Shown here piece after piece: positions 33,356 through 41,887 of a DNA stretch of 64,000 nucleotides. The DNA is taken from assembly GCF_039541815.1 (NCBI RefSeq), contig NZ_BAABGY010000016.1, positions 248,001 to 312,000 on the forward strand. The letters run 5' to 3'. The stretch's first letter is position 1; each line of letters begins with the position of its first letter. A model generated the notes under the pieces. It ran no database searches and had not been told where the DNA came from. It saw only the letters and a list, made by a program, of their open reading frames with translations. A program made the translations under genes and the position numbers. The stretch is from Flavisolibacter amylovorans (GTDB lineage: Bacteria > Bacteroidota > Bacteroidia > Chitinophagales > Chitinophagaceae).

Positions 33356-34816
33356 CTACCAACGGTTCTTGTTATGTAAATATAGGCCGTTTTGCCCGTT
33401 CCCATTGACGCTGTATTCAATGCGGAAGGTAACGTCGTAGAACAGTACGATGTCGAGGCCCAGGCCAGCCGAGCGGAGGAGGCGGTTATTGAGGAAGTTG
33501 GTGCCCGGGCGCTCGTTGTAGATATAGCCCGCGTTGGCGAAGGCCTTCGCATAGATCTTCACCGGCACGCTGCGGAGCTGCGGCAGGCGCTTGATACGCG
33601 GACCGGCGACCTTGCGGTCCACGATGCGCTGGTGGAAGGAGGCCTTCACGAAGCCGCCGGCCACGCCGTCGATGGTGTAGTCCTCATAACCCTGCAGGAA
33701 CATCTCGTTATACCCCACGAACTGCTGCATCGGGTAGGGCTGGCGGAAGGGCAGCTTCACGAGGCCCGTGGCGAGCACGTTCACGAACGATTTGGCGGTA
33801 ACCGGGAAATACCGGGAGGCGCGCGCCGAAAGCTGCCAGAGGTTTACCGGCGCCTTGATGCCTTTCTTGTGCACCATTACTTCGGCCCGCATGCCGCGCG
33901 TCGGGTAGGGCGCGAAGTCCAGGTCGAGGTACTGCATCTGGTAGAATATTTCGGGATACCGCACCGCGTTGCGCTCGAAGAGGTAGGCTTTATTGAGCGA
34001 GGCGATGGTATCGGCCACGCGCTCGTCGTGGTAGCCGATGCCGAAGATGTGGCGGGTCTTGATGGCGGGGCGGAAGGTCACGAAGGCCTGGGCGCGGCTG
34101 TACTTGTAGATGAACCGGTCGCCGTCGTGGAAGCCTACCGGCTTGTTGTATTCGGTGCCGTAGGTAACGTCGTGCTGCTGGCCGCGCTGCAGCGAAAAGC
34201 CGAAGGTCCAGTTGAGGTTGTTATCGAGCGGAAGTCCTTCGTAGATCAGCTGCGCCTCTTTCTGGTAGCCATTCGTGAGGTTGAGCGTCAGCTTGTCGTT
34301 GAGGCCGGAGATGTTCTTGTGCTTGATGCGGATGCCGTACTTCACGTTGGCGAGGGGCATGCCTTCCTTCACCCACTGCTGGTAGGGCATGCCTACCACA
34401 TCTACAAAGGGAACCGGGAAGAAGTACCAGCGCTCCTGCACGGTCACCAGCACCCGGGCATCGTTGTCTTCGGTGCTGGCTACGCGCACGTCCACGTCGA
34501 GGAAGAGGCCGGTGTTCATGAGGCGCGTGCGCGCCTCGGTGCAGCGGGCCACGATCTCGTAAAGGGGAAGCTCCTCGCCGGTCTCGAAGGGCAGCTCGCG
34601 GTACAGCACTTTCTCACGGGTACGCCTGGCGCCCGTCACCTCTACGTCGGTGATCGTATAAATGCGGGTGGTATCGCCACCGCTGCTGGGCACTTCTTTC
34701 GTGGAGAAAAGGAGGGTTTCCTGGGCCAAAGCCGTCTGCGCCCTGCCTTGCAGGGAGCCTAGCAGCACGAACAGGGCCAGGAGGAGAAGTCGGGTATGTG
34801 TGTTTACGGTTAGCAT
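33356..34816 (-). CDS. POTRA-domain outer-membrane protein, BamA/TamA-like
   Basis: The 486-residue protein has a signal peptide (to about residue 27), one clear POTRA domain (about 52-130: YTITDVEVTGARRTREKVLY, then GLFLDVDVRV) and a C-terminal Omp85-type barrel of about 330 residues. The barrel contains GYEDYTIDGVAGG at the place of the lid loop and ends in an aromatic-rich final strand. It is much shorter than BamA and has one POTRA instead of five. Its partner set (CBS protein and alpha/beta hydrolase upstream, nadK 22 bp downstream) is conserved in Bacteroidota; the function of this small Omp85 is not established, and translocation or insertion of a specific client is inferred. Confidence 0.82.
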   Translation of the reverse strand: MLTVNTHTRLLLLALFVLLGSLQGRAQTALAQETLLFSTKEVPSSGGDTTRIYTITDVEVTGARRTREKVLYRELPFETGEELPLYEIVARCTEARTRLMNTGLFLDVDVRVASTEDNDARVLVTVQERWYFFPVPFVDVVGMPYQQWVKEGMPLANVKYGIRIKHKNISGLNDKLTLNLTNGYQKEAQLIYEGLPLDNNLNWTFGFSLQRGQQHDVTYGTEYNKPVGFHDGDRFIYKYSRAQAFVTFRPAIKTRHIFGIGYHDERVADTIASLNKAYLFERNAVRYPEIFYQMQYLDLDFAPYPTRGMRAEVMVHKKGIKAPVNLWQLSARASRYFPVTAKSFVNVLATGLVKLPFRQPYPMQQFVGYNEMFLQGYEDYTIDGVAGGFVKASFHQRIVDRKVAGPRIKRLPQLRSVPVKIYAKAFANAGYIYNERPGTNFLNNRLLRSAGLGLDIVLFYDVTFRIEYSVNGNGQNGLYLHNKNRW

Positions 34817-35094
34817 GTCGGGGTTCCCCTACCCCTACCGTAAATACAAAAGCGTACCGGTTTTAGCATTTCCTTAAAATAGGTCATGCCGACGATGGTA
34901 CGGGTGCAGGCGGGAGTGCAAGCAACGCGGGTGAGTAAGGTTGGGATCACGTCCCTCAAGCTACGGAATTATACCCGGAATTTCATCGGCGCCCGGCCCG
35001 GAAGTCGGCGGATGGGCCCGAAAAGGCGCCCGGCTACGTAGAAACCGGTAGCGGCGCCGGATGGATCGGTTGGAAAATAAGGGAGCGGGGAAAC

Positions 35095-35754
35095 TCAGAG
35101 CTTCAGGTAGCTCATGAGGTTGTCGAAGTTGCGGCGGAGCTCGTTCTGGTACAGTTCTTCCCCAAAATAGTATTTCACGACGTACTCGTAGCGCTGCAGG
35201 GTGGCGATGATGTCCGACACTTCCATTTTCGATACGCGGATCGTGACCTGCAGGAGGCCCGTCTCGGGGTCGGCGAAGGAGTTGAGCTGCGTGATCATGG
35301 CATCGTTGGATTCCACGATGCGGTTGATCTCGGTAAACGCGTAGGCCTTCGGCTCCATCTCGAGCACGATGAGGCCGCCCGGCTGGTCGAGGCTCATAAA
35401 GTCGGAGGCGTTCTTGAGCAGGTCGTTGTAGGTAACAAGGCCGAGGATGTGCTTTTCCTCGCCCAGCACCGGCACTACGCTCAGCTTGTTCTGCACGGCC
35501 ACCTGGATGGCTTTAAGGAAGTGGTCGTTGGCCTGCACGGCCGAGCCGCCATCGGAGATGGGGAGCTGCTTAAGGATCTCCTCCTCGTCGGAATGCAGGA
35601 GTTGCTCTTCGGAGATGATGCCCAGGTATTTCTCCTCCGCCACGATGGGAAGGTGGGCCACATGGTAATCGTTCATGAGCTGCAGGGCATGGAACACCTT
35701 GTCCTCCGGGCGCAGGTACGGGATGGAATTCGATATCAGGTCTTTGGTCAACAT
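35095..35754 (-). CDS. CBS-domain protein with C-terminal ACT-like region
   Basis: The 219-residue cytosolic protein carries a pair of CBS motifs (about residues 1-120; LMNDYHVAHLPIVAEEKYLG and AIQVAVQNKLSVVPVLGEEK), which typically bind adenosine nucleotides. Residues about 130-200 (GLIVLEMEPKAYAFTEINRI, then QVTIRVSKMEVSDIIATLQR) look like an ACT-type regulatory fold. There is no channel, transporter or IMPDH domain. It lies between the alpha/beta hydrolase (29 bp upstream) and the POTRA protein (278 bp downstream) and is likely co-transcribed with the hydrolase. Confidence 0.85.
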   Translation of the reverse strand: MLTKDLISNSIPYLRPEDKVFHALQLMNDYHVAHLPIVAEEKYLGIISEEQLLHSDEEEILKQLPISDGGSAVQANDHFLKAIQVAVQNKLSVVPVLGEEKHILGLVTYNDLLKNASDFMSLDQPGGLIVLEMEPKAYAFTEINRIVESNDAMITQLNSFADPETGLLQVTIRVSKMEVSDIIATLQRYEYVVKYYFGEELYQNELRRNFDNLMSYLKL

Positions 35755-35783
35755 AGGTTATGCCCTTTCTTTAAAGACAGGTA

Positions 35784-36563
35784 TCACCCCGCAACTGTTG
35801 CAGGCTGGGCCAGCTTTTGCAAAAATTTGTCCAGGATGGCATTGAACTCGGCGGGTTGCTCCATCATGGGCGCATGGCCGCACTGGTCGATGAAATGCAG
35901 CTCGGATGCGGGGATGAGGCGGTTGAACTCGCGGGCCACGAAGGGCGGCGTGATGGTATCGTTGTTGCCCCAGATGAGCAAGGTGGGTTGCCGGATCGCG
36001 TTGAGCTCGTCGCCCAGGTTGTTGCGGATGGCGCTTTTGGCGAGGGCGATGATCTTGATCACCTTGATGCGGTTGCGTGTGATCTCGAACACCTCGTTCA
36101 CGAGATCTTCCGAAGCCATCTTGGGATCGTAGAAGGTAAGTTCCGTTTTCTTTTTGATATAGTCGTAGTCGCCGCGCTTCGGGTAGGAGTCGCCCATGCC
36201 GTTCTCGAACAGCCCCGAGGAGCCGGTGAGTATGAGCGACTTGACGCGCTCGGGATGCTTCAGCAGGTGCACGAGGGCCACGTGGCCGCCGAGCGAGTTG
36301 CCCAGGAGGTGGATGTTGGTATAATTACGGGCCTCGATGAACTTGTGTACGTGCTTGGCGAGCCCGCCCACGGTGGTGTGGAGGATGTCGAGGTCAAACA
36401 GCGGCAGCATCGGCACCACCACTTTATGGGAGCGCCGGAAGTACTCGATCACATCGCCGTAGTTGCTCAGCCCGCCGAAGAGTCCGTGCAGCAACACCAA
36501 CGGCTCGCCTTCTCCTTCCTCGATGAACCTGAACTTGTCCTGTTGTTTAATTTCGTACTGCAT
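35784..36563 (-). CDS. Alpha/beta-fold hydrolase
   Basis: The 259-residue protein has a complete hydrolase triad: the nucleophile elbow GNSLGG (Ser about residue 94), the acid in IWGNNDTITPP and the His in DQCGHAPMMEQP near the C-terminus. The oxyanion region is LLHGLFGGLSNYG. No signal peptide is present, so it acts in the cytosol. Its position as the first gene of the nadK-bamA cluster is conserved in Bacteroidota, but the substrate is unknown; short-acyl esters or thioesters are possible. Confidence 0.87.
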   Translation of the reverse strand: MQYEIKQQDKFRFIEEGEGEPLVLLHGLFGGLSNYGDVIEYFRRSHKVVVPMLPLFDLDILHTTVGGLAKHVHKFIEARNYTNIHLLGNSLGGHVALVHLLKHPERVKSLILTGSSGLFENGMGDSYPKRGDYDYIKKKTELTFYDPKMASEDLVNEVFEITRNRIKVIKIIALAKSAIRNNLGDELNAIRQPTLLIWGNNDTITPPFVAREFNRLIPASELHFIDQCGHAPMMEQPAEFNAILDKFLQKLAQPATVAG

Positions 36564-36620
36564 CTGCTCTACTCTGTTCGCTAAAATACTCTATTTACCT
36601 AAAAGACACGAATTGTACCA

Positions 36621-36806
36621 ATTCGGGAATCGGCAATCGGTAATCGGCAATGCGTCCCCGTGGCCGGTGCCGCTACGCGGTTATACCAGCGTTCCCAGGG
36701 AGGCATCTTGGTTGCCCGGAGTTGCTCATCTGCCCTGACGGCTTCGCTGGAACCAAAGGCTCCCGATGGGGGTCATCGATTACCGATTCCGGATTGCCGA
36801 TTGCCG
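36621..36806. repeat. Inverted pair of CGGCAAT arrays
   Basis: The left array (36621-36652; CGGGAAT, CGGCAAT, CGGTAAT, CGGCAAT; period 7) faces its reverse complement (36774-36806) across about 120 bp. It occupies most of the 296-bp gap between the hydrolase and the CvpA-family gene. Confidence 0.85.
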
Positions 36807-36859
36807 CCTACCGGTCCGGGCAAATATAAAGGTCTGCGGTATTGAGTGAGTTTATGAAA

Positions 36860-37396
36860 TCAGGAAGCTTTCTGCGCCACGCCGCCGAAGAAATCGGAAA
36901 GCTGCCCGAACCCGTCACGAAAGAAGGGCAGTACGGCGCCGAGACCGGCGATGATCTTCGGCGCCAGCGGCGCGAGCCAGGGCCAGGTAACGGAGCTTTG
37001 CTTGAGGGAATCCTTGATGAGGTGCAGCTGGTCGGCATAGAAAAGTACGATGCTGCACACGAACAGGTAGAGCAGCGCATAGAACAGGAAGCCGCCGAGG
37101 CGGTTGAGCCAGCCCAGGAGCACCACCTGCAGCGCCCCTTCAATCAGCTTCGCGCCGAGGCGCACGAGCAGCAGCACCACTACGAATACCAGAAAGAACG
37201 CGAGTACCGGCAGCCAGCGCCCCGACACGTTGGTGCTTTCGCCGAGGTAGCCCGCCACGAGCGCGCTGAGCTTCAGGGCGGCAGCCAGCCCGATGATAAA
37301 GGCCAGCAGCGAGAACACGGCCAGCACGAGGCCCTTGCGCAGCCCCTTCAGGAGCGCGAGCACGAGGAGGCCCAGTACCAGGATGTCTATTCCCAT
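36860..37396 (-). CDS. CvpA-family membrane protein
   Basis: The 178-residue protein has four hydrophobic helices (about residues 3-15, 24-48, 62-82 and 100-120) and the CvpA N-terminal pattern DILVLGLLVLALLKGLRKGL. CvpA proteins are inner-membrane proteins linked to colicin V production in enteric bacteria and to envelope homeostasis elsewhere; the precise activity is not known. The C-terminal part (about 130-178) is soluble and amphipathic. It is flanked on both sides by repeat arrays and is probably transcribed alone or with yqeY and gldC upstream. Confidence 0.85.
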   Translation of the reverse strand: MGIDILVLGLLVLALLKGLRKGLVLAVFSLLAFIIGLAAALKLSALVAGYLGESTNVSGRWLPVLAFFLVFVVVLLLVRLGAKLIEGALQVVLLGWLNRLGGFLFYALLYLFVCSIVLFYADQLHLIKDSLKQSSVTWPWLAPLAPKIIAGLGAVLPFFRDGFGQLSDFFGGVAQKAS

Positions 37397-37407
37397 AGCG
37401 CTGCGCG

Positions 37408-37578
37408 CGTTTATTGGTCTATTCGTCTATTGGTCTATTTCTACGGGGTCCCTTTGCTTCGAAGGGCTCTTTTGCCTGTTGGCGTTGCGAAGAGAACGAA
37501 CACGGATAGAGCGGATGCTACCGATTGACACGGAACGGAGCTGTCTGCATCCGTTCTATCCGTTTCATCTGCGTTCCT
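37408..37578. repeat. TTTATTGG array plus inverted CGGATAGAG arrays
   Basis: 37408-37440 is a TTTATTGG/TCTATTGG array. 37499-37538 (ACACGGATAGAG, CGGATGCTAC, CGATTGACACGGA) and 37550-37578 (CATCCGTTC, TATCCGTTTC, ATCTGCGTTC) are degenerate ~9-bp arrays in opposite orientation. Confidence 0.65.
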
Positions 37579-37582
37579 TCTC

Positions 37583-38035
37583 TCACTTGGCGAGCAGCTC
37601 CTTCACGGCAGCCGAGATGGCCTTGCCTTCGGCGCGGCCGGCAAGCTGCTTGGAGGCAACGCCCATCACCTTGCCCATATCGGCCGGCGAGGCGGCACCC
37701 ACCTGCGCGATGATGGCGCGGAGCTCGGTCTTCAGCTCGTCTTCGGAAAGCTGCTGCGGCAGGAAGCCGGCGATGACGTCGATCTCCTCCTGCTCCTTCT
37801 GGGCGAGGTCGGCGCGGCCCTGCTGCTGGTAGATCTCTAGGGCGTCGCGGCGCTGCTTCACCATGCGCTGGAGCAGCGGGATCTCCTTGTCTTCGGCGAG
37901 GGCGCCACCGGCGCCGGGCTCTGTCTTTGCCTTGATGATCTCCGCCTTGATGGCGCGCAGCGCGCGCAGGGCGCCTTCGTTCTTGCTGCGCATGGCATCC
38001 TTCAACGGTTCGGTTATTTTCTGTTCGAGGCTCAT
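37583..38035 (-). CDS. GatB/YqeY-domain protein
   Basis: The 150-residue protein matches the YqeY family, a stand-alone relative of the tRNA-binding tail of the amidotransferase subunit GatB. Visible features are the N-terminal KITEPLKDAMRSKNEGALRALRAIKAEI stretch (MRSKN...LRAIKAEI), the middle RRDALEIYQQQGR and the C-terminal helix bundle DMGKVMGVASKQLAGRAEGK. The ATG at 38035 is used because it gives the standard MSLEQKITEPLKDAM start; the longer frame is translated from a GGGGTAAT array. It lies between gldC and the CvpA-family gene. Its cellular role is unproven. Confidence 0.9.
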   Translation of the reverse strand: MSLEQKITEPLKDAMRSKNEGALRALRAIKAEIIKAKTEPGAGGALAEDKEIPLLQRMVKQRRDALEIYQQQGRADLAQKEQEEIDVIAGFLPQQLSEDELKTELRAIIAQVGAASPADMGKVMGVASKQLAGRAEGKAISAAVKELLAK

Positions 38036-38044
38036 AAGTTTTAA

Positions 38045-38163
38045 TGGGGGAATGGGGTGATGGGGTAATGGGATAATAACGATCAAAACAGGATAAGGAG
38101 CGAAGGTGCCTGGAGTATTTTCTTTCATTACCCCATCAGCACATCACCCCATTATCCCATTCG
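38045..38163. repeat. Inverted pair of TGGGGTAA arrays
   Basis: GGGGAATGGGGTGATGGGG and TAATGGGATAA (38045-38076) face CATTACCCCATCAGC and ACATCACCCCATTATCCCAT (38126-38163), period 8, with about 50 bp between. They fill the gap between gldC and the yqeY-like gene. Confidence 0.85.
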
Positions 38164-38164
38164 C

Positions 38165-38515
38165 TTATCCCGCTTTGTTATCGCGCTGCTGCTGCTCCTG
38201 GAACTTCTGGTAGAAGGTCTTGGCGAAGGACTTCATCTCGCCCACCAGCTCCTGGTTCTGCGTGGCGCGGCCGAAGGTGTCGGCCATCGTCATGAGGGTC
38301 TGGTAGTAGAAGTCGGCCATCTCGTCCACCATCATCTTCTGCGTCCAGAGGTCGATACGGAGGGCGGATTTGTCGGCGCTGTCCCACAGCGAGAGGATCA
38401 TCGCCTTGGCAGCCTGCGGCACGGAGGCCGTGCTTTCGGTGGCTTGCCACTGGATGTGCTCGGGCACGCGGCCCTCGTCGAGTGTTACGTCTATGGTGAT
38501 GGTGGACTTGTGCAT
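38165..38515 (-). CDS. gldC: Gliding motility protein GldC
   Basis: The 116-residue protein matches GldC over its whole length: the N-terminal strand STITIDVTLDEGRVPEHI, the QATESTASVPQAAKAMILSLWD segment, and the signature LRIDLWTQKMMVDEMADFYY followed by LMTMADTFGRAT. GldC is a cytosolic accessory of gliding and of the type IX secretion context in Bacteroidota; mutants of the model organism are impaired rather than abolished in motility. Its presence agrees with the T9SS sorting domains on the two giant proteins here. A candidate -7 box lies 16 bp upstream. Confidence 0.9.
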   Translation of the reverse strand: MHKSTITIDVTLDEGRVPEHIQWQATESTASVPQAAKAMILSLWDSADKSALRIDLWTQKMMVDEMADFYYQTLMTMADTFGRATQNQELVGEMKSFAKTFYQKFQEQQQRDNKAG

Positions 38516-38530
38516 GTTCGAAATTTGCCG

Positions 38531-38538
38531 CGAAGGTA
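38531..38538 (-). promoter_or_regulatory. Possible -7 box of gldC
   Basis: TACCTTCG on the minus strand differs from the Bacteroidota TAnnTTTG consensus by one base and lies 16 bp before the ATG. Confidence 0.4.
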
Positions 38539-38556
38539 GGGAAGGCCGCTTCGCGG

Positions 38557-38756
38557 CGGTTTATTGGTCTATTAGTTTATTGGTTTATTGGCCCCGACAA
38601 AGCGAAGCTTGTCGGGATGCCGGCCGGAGCGCCCGCATAAAGGGTCGTTCTCCGGCAAGCTCAGGATGACAAGAGATGAGCAATTCGTTTCAATCAAACG
38701 TCACAGAACCCCAACCTTTCAAAACCCCGCAAAACCTTTCCGAACCTCCGGAACCC
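38557..38756. repeat. TTTATTGG array, GGATGACAAG fragment and period-10 array
   Basis: 38557-38591 is a TCTATTAG/TTTATTGG array, 38659-38672 carries CTCAGGATGACAAG as in the 18767 repeat, and 38710-38755 is a CAAAACCTTTC/CGAACCTCCG-type array that reaches the stop codon of the CocE/NonD gene. Confidence 0.6.
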
Positions 38757-41069
38757 TCATTGCACGGGAATCGCCACAGAACTGCCGCGGGCGAACACGC
38801 GGAGCTCGATGGGCCGCGGGCCGGTGGCGCGCTCCTCGCTTACCACGCCGCCGAAGCCCCAGTTCTTTTCGGTACCGGCGTCGTTGCGCAGCCGTACCTC
38901 GAGGCGCAGCCGCGCCCCCTTCGGCAGGTGCTGCACATTGTAAAAGGCGGTGCGGAAGGGCAGCAGGTCGGGCACACCGGGCCGCATCAGCACCGCGCGT
39001 CCGTCGCCGCGGCGATAGCGGAGGCGCAGCGCATCGTCGGCCAGAACATCCAACTTCCCCGAAGGATGCACCAGGATCCAGTTCACGTGCAGGTCGGCAT
39101 CGGGAGTGCTGATGGCAGCCAGCAACTGCGCCGTGCAGGCGCCGGTAAGCACGTAGTCGCGGTCGAGGGGTGCCGACTCGAAGCGGAGGCCCGGATTGAA
39201 CGCATACCAGGCCGAATCGTACGCCGGGGCAAAGAAGGAGGCCGAATCGCGCACGCTGAAGAGGTCGTGGGTATAGGCAAAGGAGCTGTCGCGGCCCCGG
39301 GCCGGCAGCAGCGTGGCGCCCGTTGCGGCGGCCGGCGCGGAGAGGTGGAGCCGCAGCGAGTCGCCGGTGCTGCGGAACAGCGAAGGCGCCCCTTTCCAGT
39401 TGCGGCCGGCCGGGTCGTAGTACATCGCCTTGTCGCGGAAGAACGCGGGCAGCGGGGTGCCCTTAAGGGCCCAGTCGAACCAGCCGATCACGTATTTATA
39501 CAAGGGTATCTGCGCCTCCCGGTCGATGAGCCTCCCGGCCTGCGAAGCTGCCGGCATCCATTGCGCGCCGCTATGATCGAAAGGGCCGATGATCAGGTAG
39601 TGCGGGCTCTTTGGCCGGTGCTGCAGGTGCTGCCCGTAGTAGTGAAGCGCGCCAAGCTGGTCGCCGTCGTAATAGCCCGTGGTGGTCAGCACCGGAATAT
39701 CGAGGGCGCGGTAGTCGGCTTCCTTCGGCAGGATGTTGCGCCAGTATTCGTCGAAGTCGGGGTGCTGCAGCCAGCGCGTGAAGTAGGGACTGGAGAGTCC
39801 GGCCACCGAGTCGAAGCGGGCAAACGGAATGCGGTTGCGGTACCACTCCCACTCCTTTTGCTGCCAGAAATGGTTGTTCTCGAACAGGGCCGAGTTAAGC
39901 GTGGCGCCCTGCACGTAGGTGGCCCAGCGGAGGATGTAGGGATAGAAGCTGCCGGAGATCCGCGGGAAGTCGACGCCAAAGCCCACCGACACCATCGGGT
40001 TGATAGCCTTCAGCGCCGGGTGGCGGTACTCGGTGCGGATTGCCTGCCACTGGGTAAAGCCCACGTAGGAGCCGCCCGAGGTGGCCGCCTTGCCGTTGCA
40101 CCAGGGCTGCTTTACCGCCCAGTCGATGATGTCGTAGTAATCGCGTGCATCGTTCTCGTAGGGGAAAAAGGTCCCTTCCGACTTGCCGCGGCCGCGGCAG
40201 TCCACGTACAGCATCGCGTAGCCGTTCACGGCGTAGATGTTGCCGCTGCGGCCCTCATTGCCCGTGGGATACGGGCTCTGCATGATGACCACGGGCACGG
40301 GACCAAGCGCGGCCGAGTCGCGGAACAGGAGGCCGTGGAGCCGCACGCCGTCGCGCATCGGGATCTGCACCGAGGTCTGCAACACGGCCTCGGGTGATAC
40401 CCGCCGGAGCACTTCCTGCATGCGGTTCCCATAGGTCCCGATGAGGTGGCGCTGCAGGAACAACTGCATCACGTAGGGCATGTTGTAGATCTCCATCGGC
40501 GTGCGTGCCTTCAACGAGCTTTCCACAAAGGAGCGGGCGGTGGCGCCCAGCTTCGCACCGGACTCCGGCAGGTAGCGGGCCTTGAGCGTCGCCGATACGT
40601 CTTTGCGGAACGCAGGTTCGATGAGCTGCAGGCCGGCATAGAGCGCGTCGGCGAACGCATCGGCAAAGGCGCCGCCGCGGCGCTGCGCGCGCAGGGCTTC
40701 GGCGTAGGCGCGCTCCAGGAACAGGGTGGGTAGGGCAAAGCGTTGCTTATACAGGTACTGGCGTGCCGAGTCGATCAGGCGGATCGCGCCGTCGGGATCG
40801 TCGCCATACAGCCGTGCGATCACAGCCGCCGTCATCACCTCGGCCAGCAGGCCCGAATCGCGCAGGGGCTTGCGCAGGAAGGGCGCCACATCGGCCTGGA
40901 GGCGCGGAGCCACCGACCGGAACTGCAGCACCAGGGCGGCCGAATCGTCGGCGCGCAGGTCGGCAGGAAGGTCGTAGGCCAGGCGGTGAAAGTCACCGTT
41001 GGAAAGGGTATCCTGGGCACCGGCAGGCTGCAGGGCCAGGAGGGCGAAGACAAGAAGCAGGAGTCTCAT
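38757..41069 (-). CDS. Secreted CocE/NonD-family hydrolase (S15-like)
   Basis: The 770-residue protein has a signal peptide (MRLLLLVFALLALQPAGAQ), a helical N-terminal region of about 215 residues, then the peptidase S15/CocE catalytic domain (starting VQIPMRDGVRLHGLLF) and a C-terminal jelly-roll (about 565-770). The active-site Ser is in SGGSYVGFTQ (about residue 333), the acid in TGYYDGDQLG (about 467) and the His in GPFDHSGAQ (about 497). Members hydrolyse acyl esters, acylated amino acids or dipeptides. The extra N-terminal domain is longer than in classical CocE. Its ATG overlaps the stop of the upstream frameshifted gene (ATGA), so the two were co-translated. Confidence 0.88.
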   Translation of the reverse strand: MRLLLLVFALLALQPAGAQDTLSNGDFHRLAYDLPADLRADDSAALVLQFRSVAPRLQADVAPFLRKPLRDSGLLAEVMTAAVIARLYGDDPDGAIRLIDSARQYLYKQRFALPTLFLERAYAEALRAQRRGGAFADAFADALYAGLQLIEPAFRKDVSATLKARYLPESGAKLGATARSFVESSLKARTPMEIYNMPYVMQLFLQRHLIGTYGNRMQEVLRRVSPEAVLQTSVQIPMRDGVRLHGLLFRDSAALGPVPVVIMQSPYPTGNEGRSGNIYAVNGYAMLYVDCRGRGKSEGTFFPYENDARDYYDIIDWAVKQPWCNGKAATSGGSYVGFTQWQAIRTEYRHPALKAINPMVSVGFGVDFPRISGSFYPYILRWATYVQGATLNSALFENNHFWQQKEWEWYRNRIPFARFDSVAGLSSPYFTRWLQHPDFDEYWRNILPKEADYRALDIPVLTTTGYYDGDQLGALHYYGQHLQHRPKSPHYLIIGPFDHSGAQWMPAASQAGRLIDREAQIPLYKYVIGWFDWALKGTPLPAFFRDKAMYYDPAGRNWKGAPSLFRSTGDSLRLHLSAPAAATGATLLPARGRDSSFAYTHDLFSVRDSASFFAPAYDSAWYAFNPGLRFESAPLDRDYVLTGACTAQLLAAISTPDADLHVNWILVHPSGKLDVLADDALRLRYRRGDGRAVLMRPGVPDLLPFRTAFYNVQHLPKGARLRLEVRLRNDAGTEKNWGFGGVVSEERATGPRPIELRVFARGSSVAIPVQ

Positions 41070-41801
41070 GGCAGGAGTTTCGTCTCCTGAATGTAAGGCT
41101 TCCGGCCGGCACCTGCAAACGGGGCCTCAGCGCCTCGCGCGGGAATACTGCCGGGCCCCGGCTCGTCGTGCACGCCTTCGGGCATCAGCGAGTCGCGCCT
41201 CAGCAACAGGATGCGGCGGGCGATCCAGGGCCCACCGGCAAAGCGGGTGCGGAGCGAATCGAGCGCTTCGTCTTTCCGGGTCCAGTTCCGAAGGGGGCAG
41301 CTGCGCTGTGCTTCGGCATAAAAGGCCGGCCACTGCACCGGTGCTTGGATGGCGAGTGTGGCCCGGTACGAGTCCTGCGCGGGTACCCAGCGGGGCGGCG
41401 GGGCGGTCCCACGGGTACTTTTGTGCCGCGGCAAGGAGGCGGCCTTCGAAGGCGGCGGCAAACACGCGAAGCCGCGATTCGCCGCTGAAGCCGGCGTCGG
41501 AGCGGCGGTACTGATCGAGCAGGCGACGCTCCTCCGGTGTGGCAGCGGCACTCTTTCCTTCGAGGCACTCCTGGAAGCACGCGAGCAGCGCGCCGATCGC
41601 CGTACTGACGGTGCTGTGGCTGTTGCCGAAGCGGCGATCGTCCTCGGCAATGGTGGCATACGCCGCCTGCGTGGCCCCGATGCCGGCGGCGGGCAGGGGC
41701 GCGGACTCGTACCAGGTGGCAAAGCCGGTTTCGATGGGGCGCTGGGCGCCGGCGGCGCGCACGAGCATCGGCACCGACAGTATAAATACGGTGCGTAACA
41801 T
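41066..41801 (-). pseudogene. Frameshifted secreted protein of unknown function
   Basis: The N-terminal part starts at the ATG at 41801 with a signal-like segment (MLRTVFILSVPMLVRAAGAQ) and is protein-like down to QKYPWDRP (about 41405). After a run of GCCCC repeats the protein-like sequence continues in another frame (RWVPAQDSYRATLAIQAP through RKPYIQETKLLP) and stops at 41066 in a 4-bp ATGA overlap with the CocE/NonD start. The change corresponds to one extra base (or two missing) around 41391-41412. Joined, the product would be about 245 residues. I do not recognise the family. Either the gene is inactivated or the homopolymer-like tract is misread. Confidence 0.65.
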
Positions 41802-41827
41802 GAGGGCGGGGTTGAACGGGATCAATC

Positions 41828-41875
41828 AAAAAGCCGGAAGGGCGTCCCGCAATGATCGCGGTGCGCGCTTCCGGC
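41828..41875 (-). terminator. Terminator of the OmpA-family gene
   Basis: On the minus strand the stem GCCGGAAG/CTTCCGGC encloses a smaller CCGC/GCGG hairpin and is followed by TTTTTGATTG, 13 bp after the stop codon. Confidence 0.8.
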
Positions 41876-41887
41876 CGGCTGCGGCGA

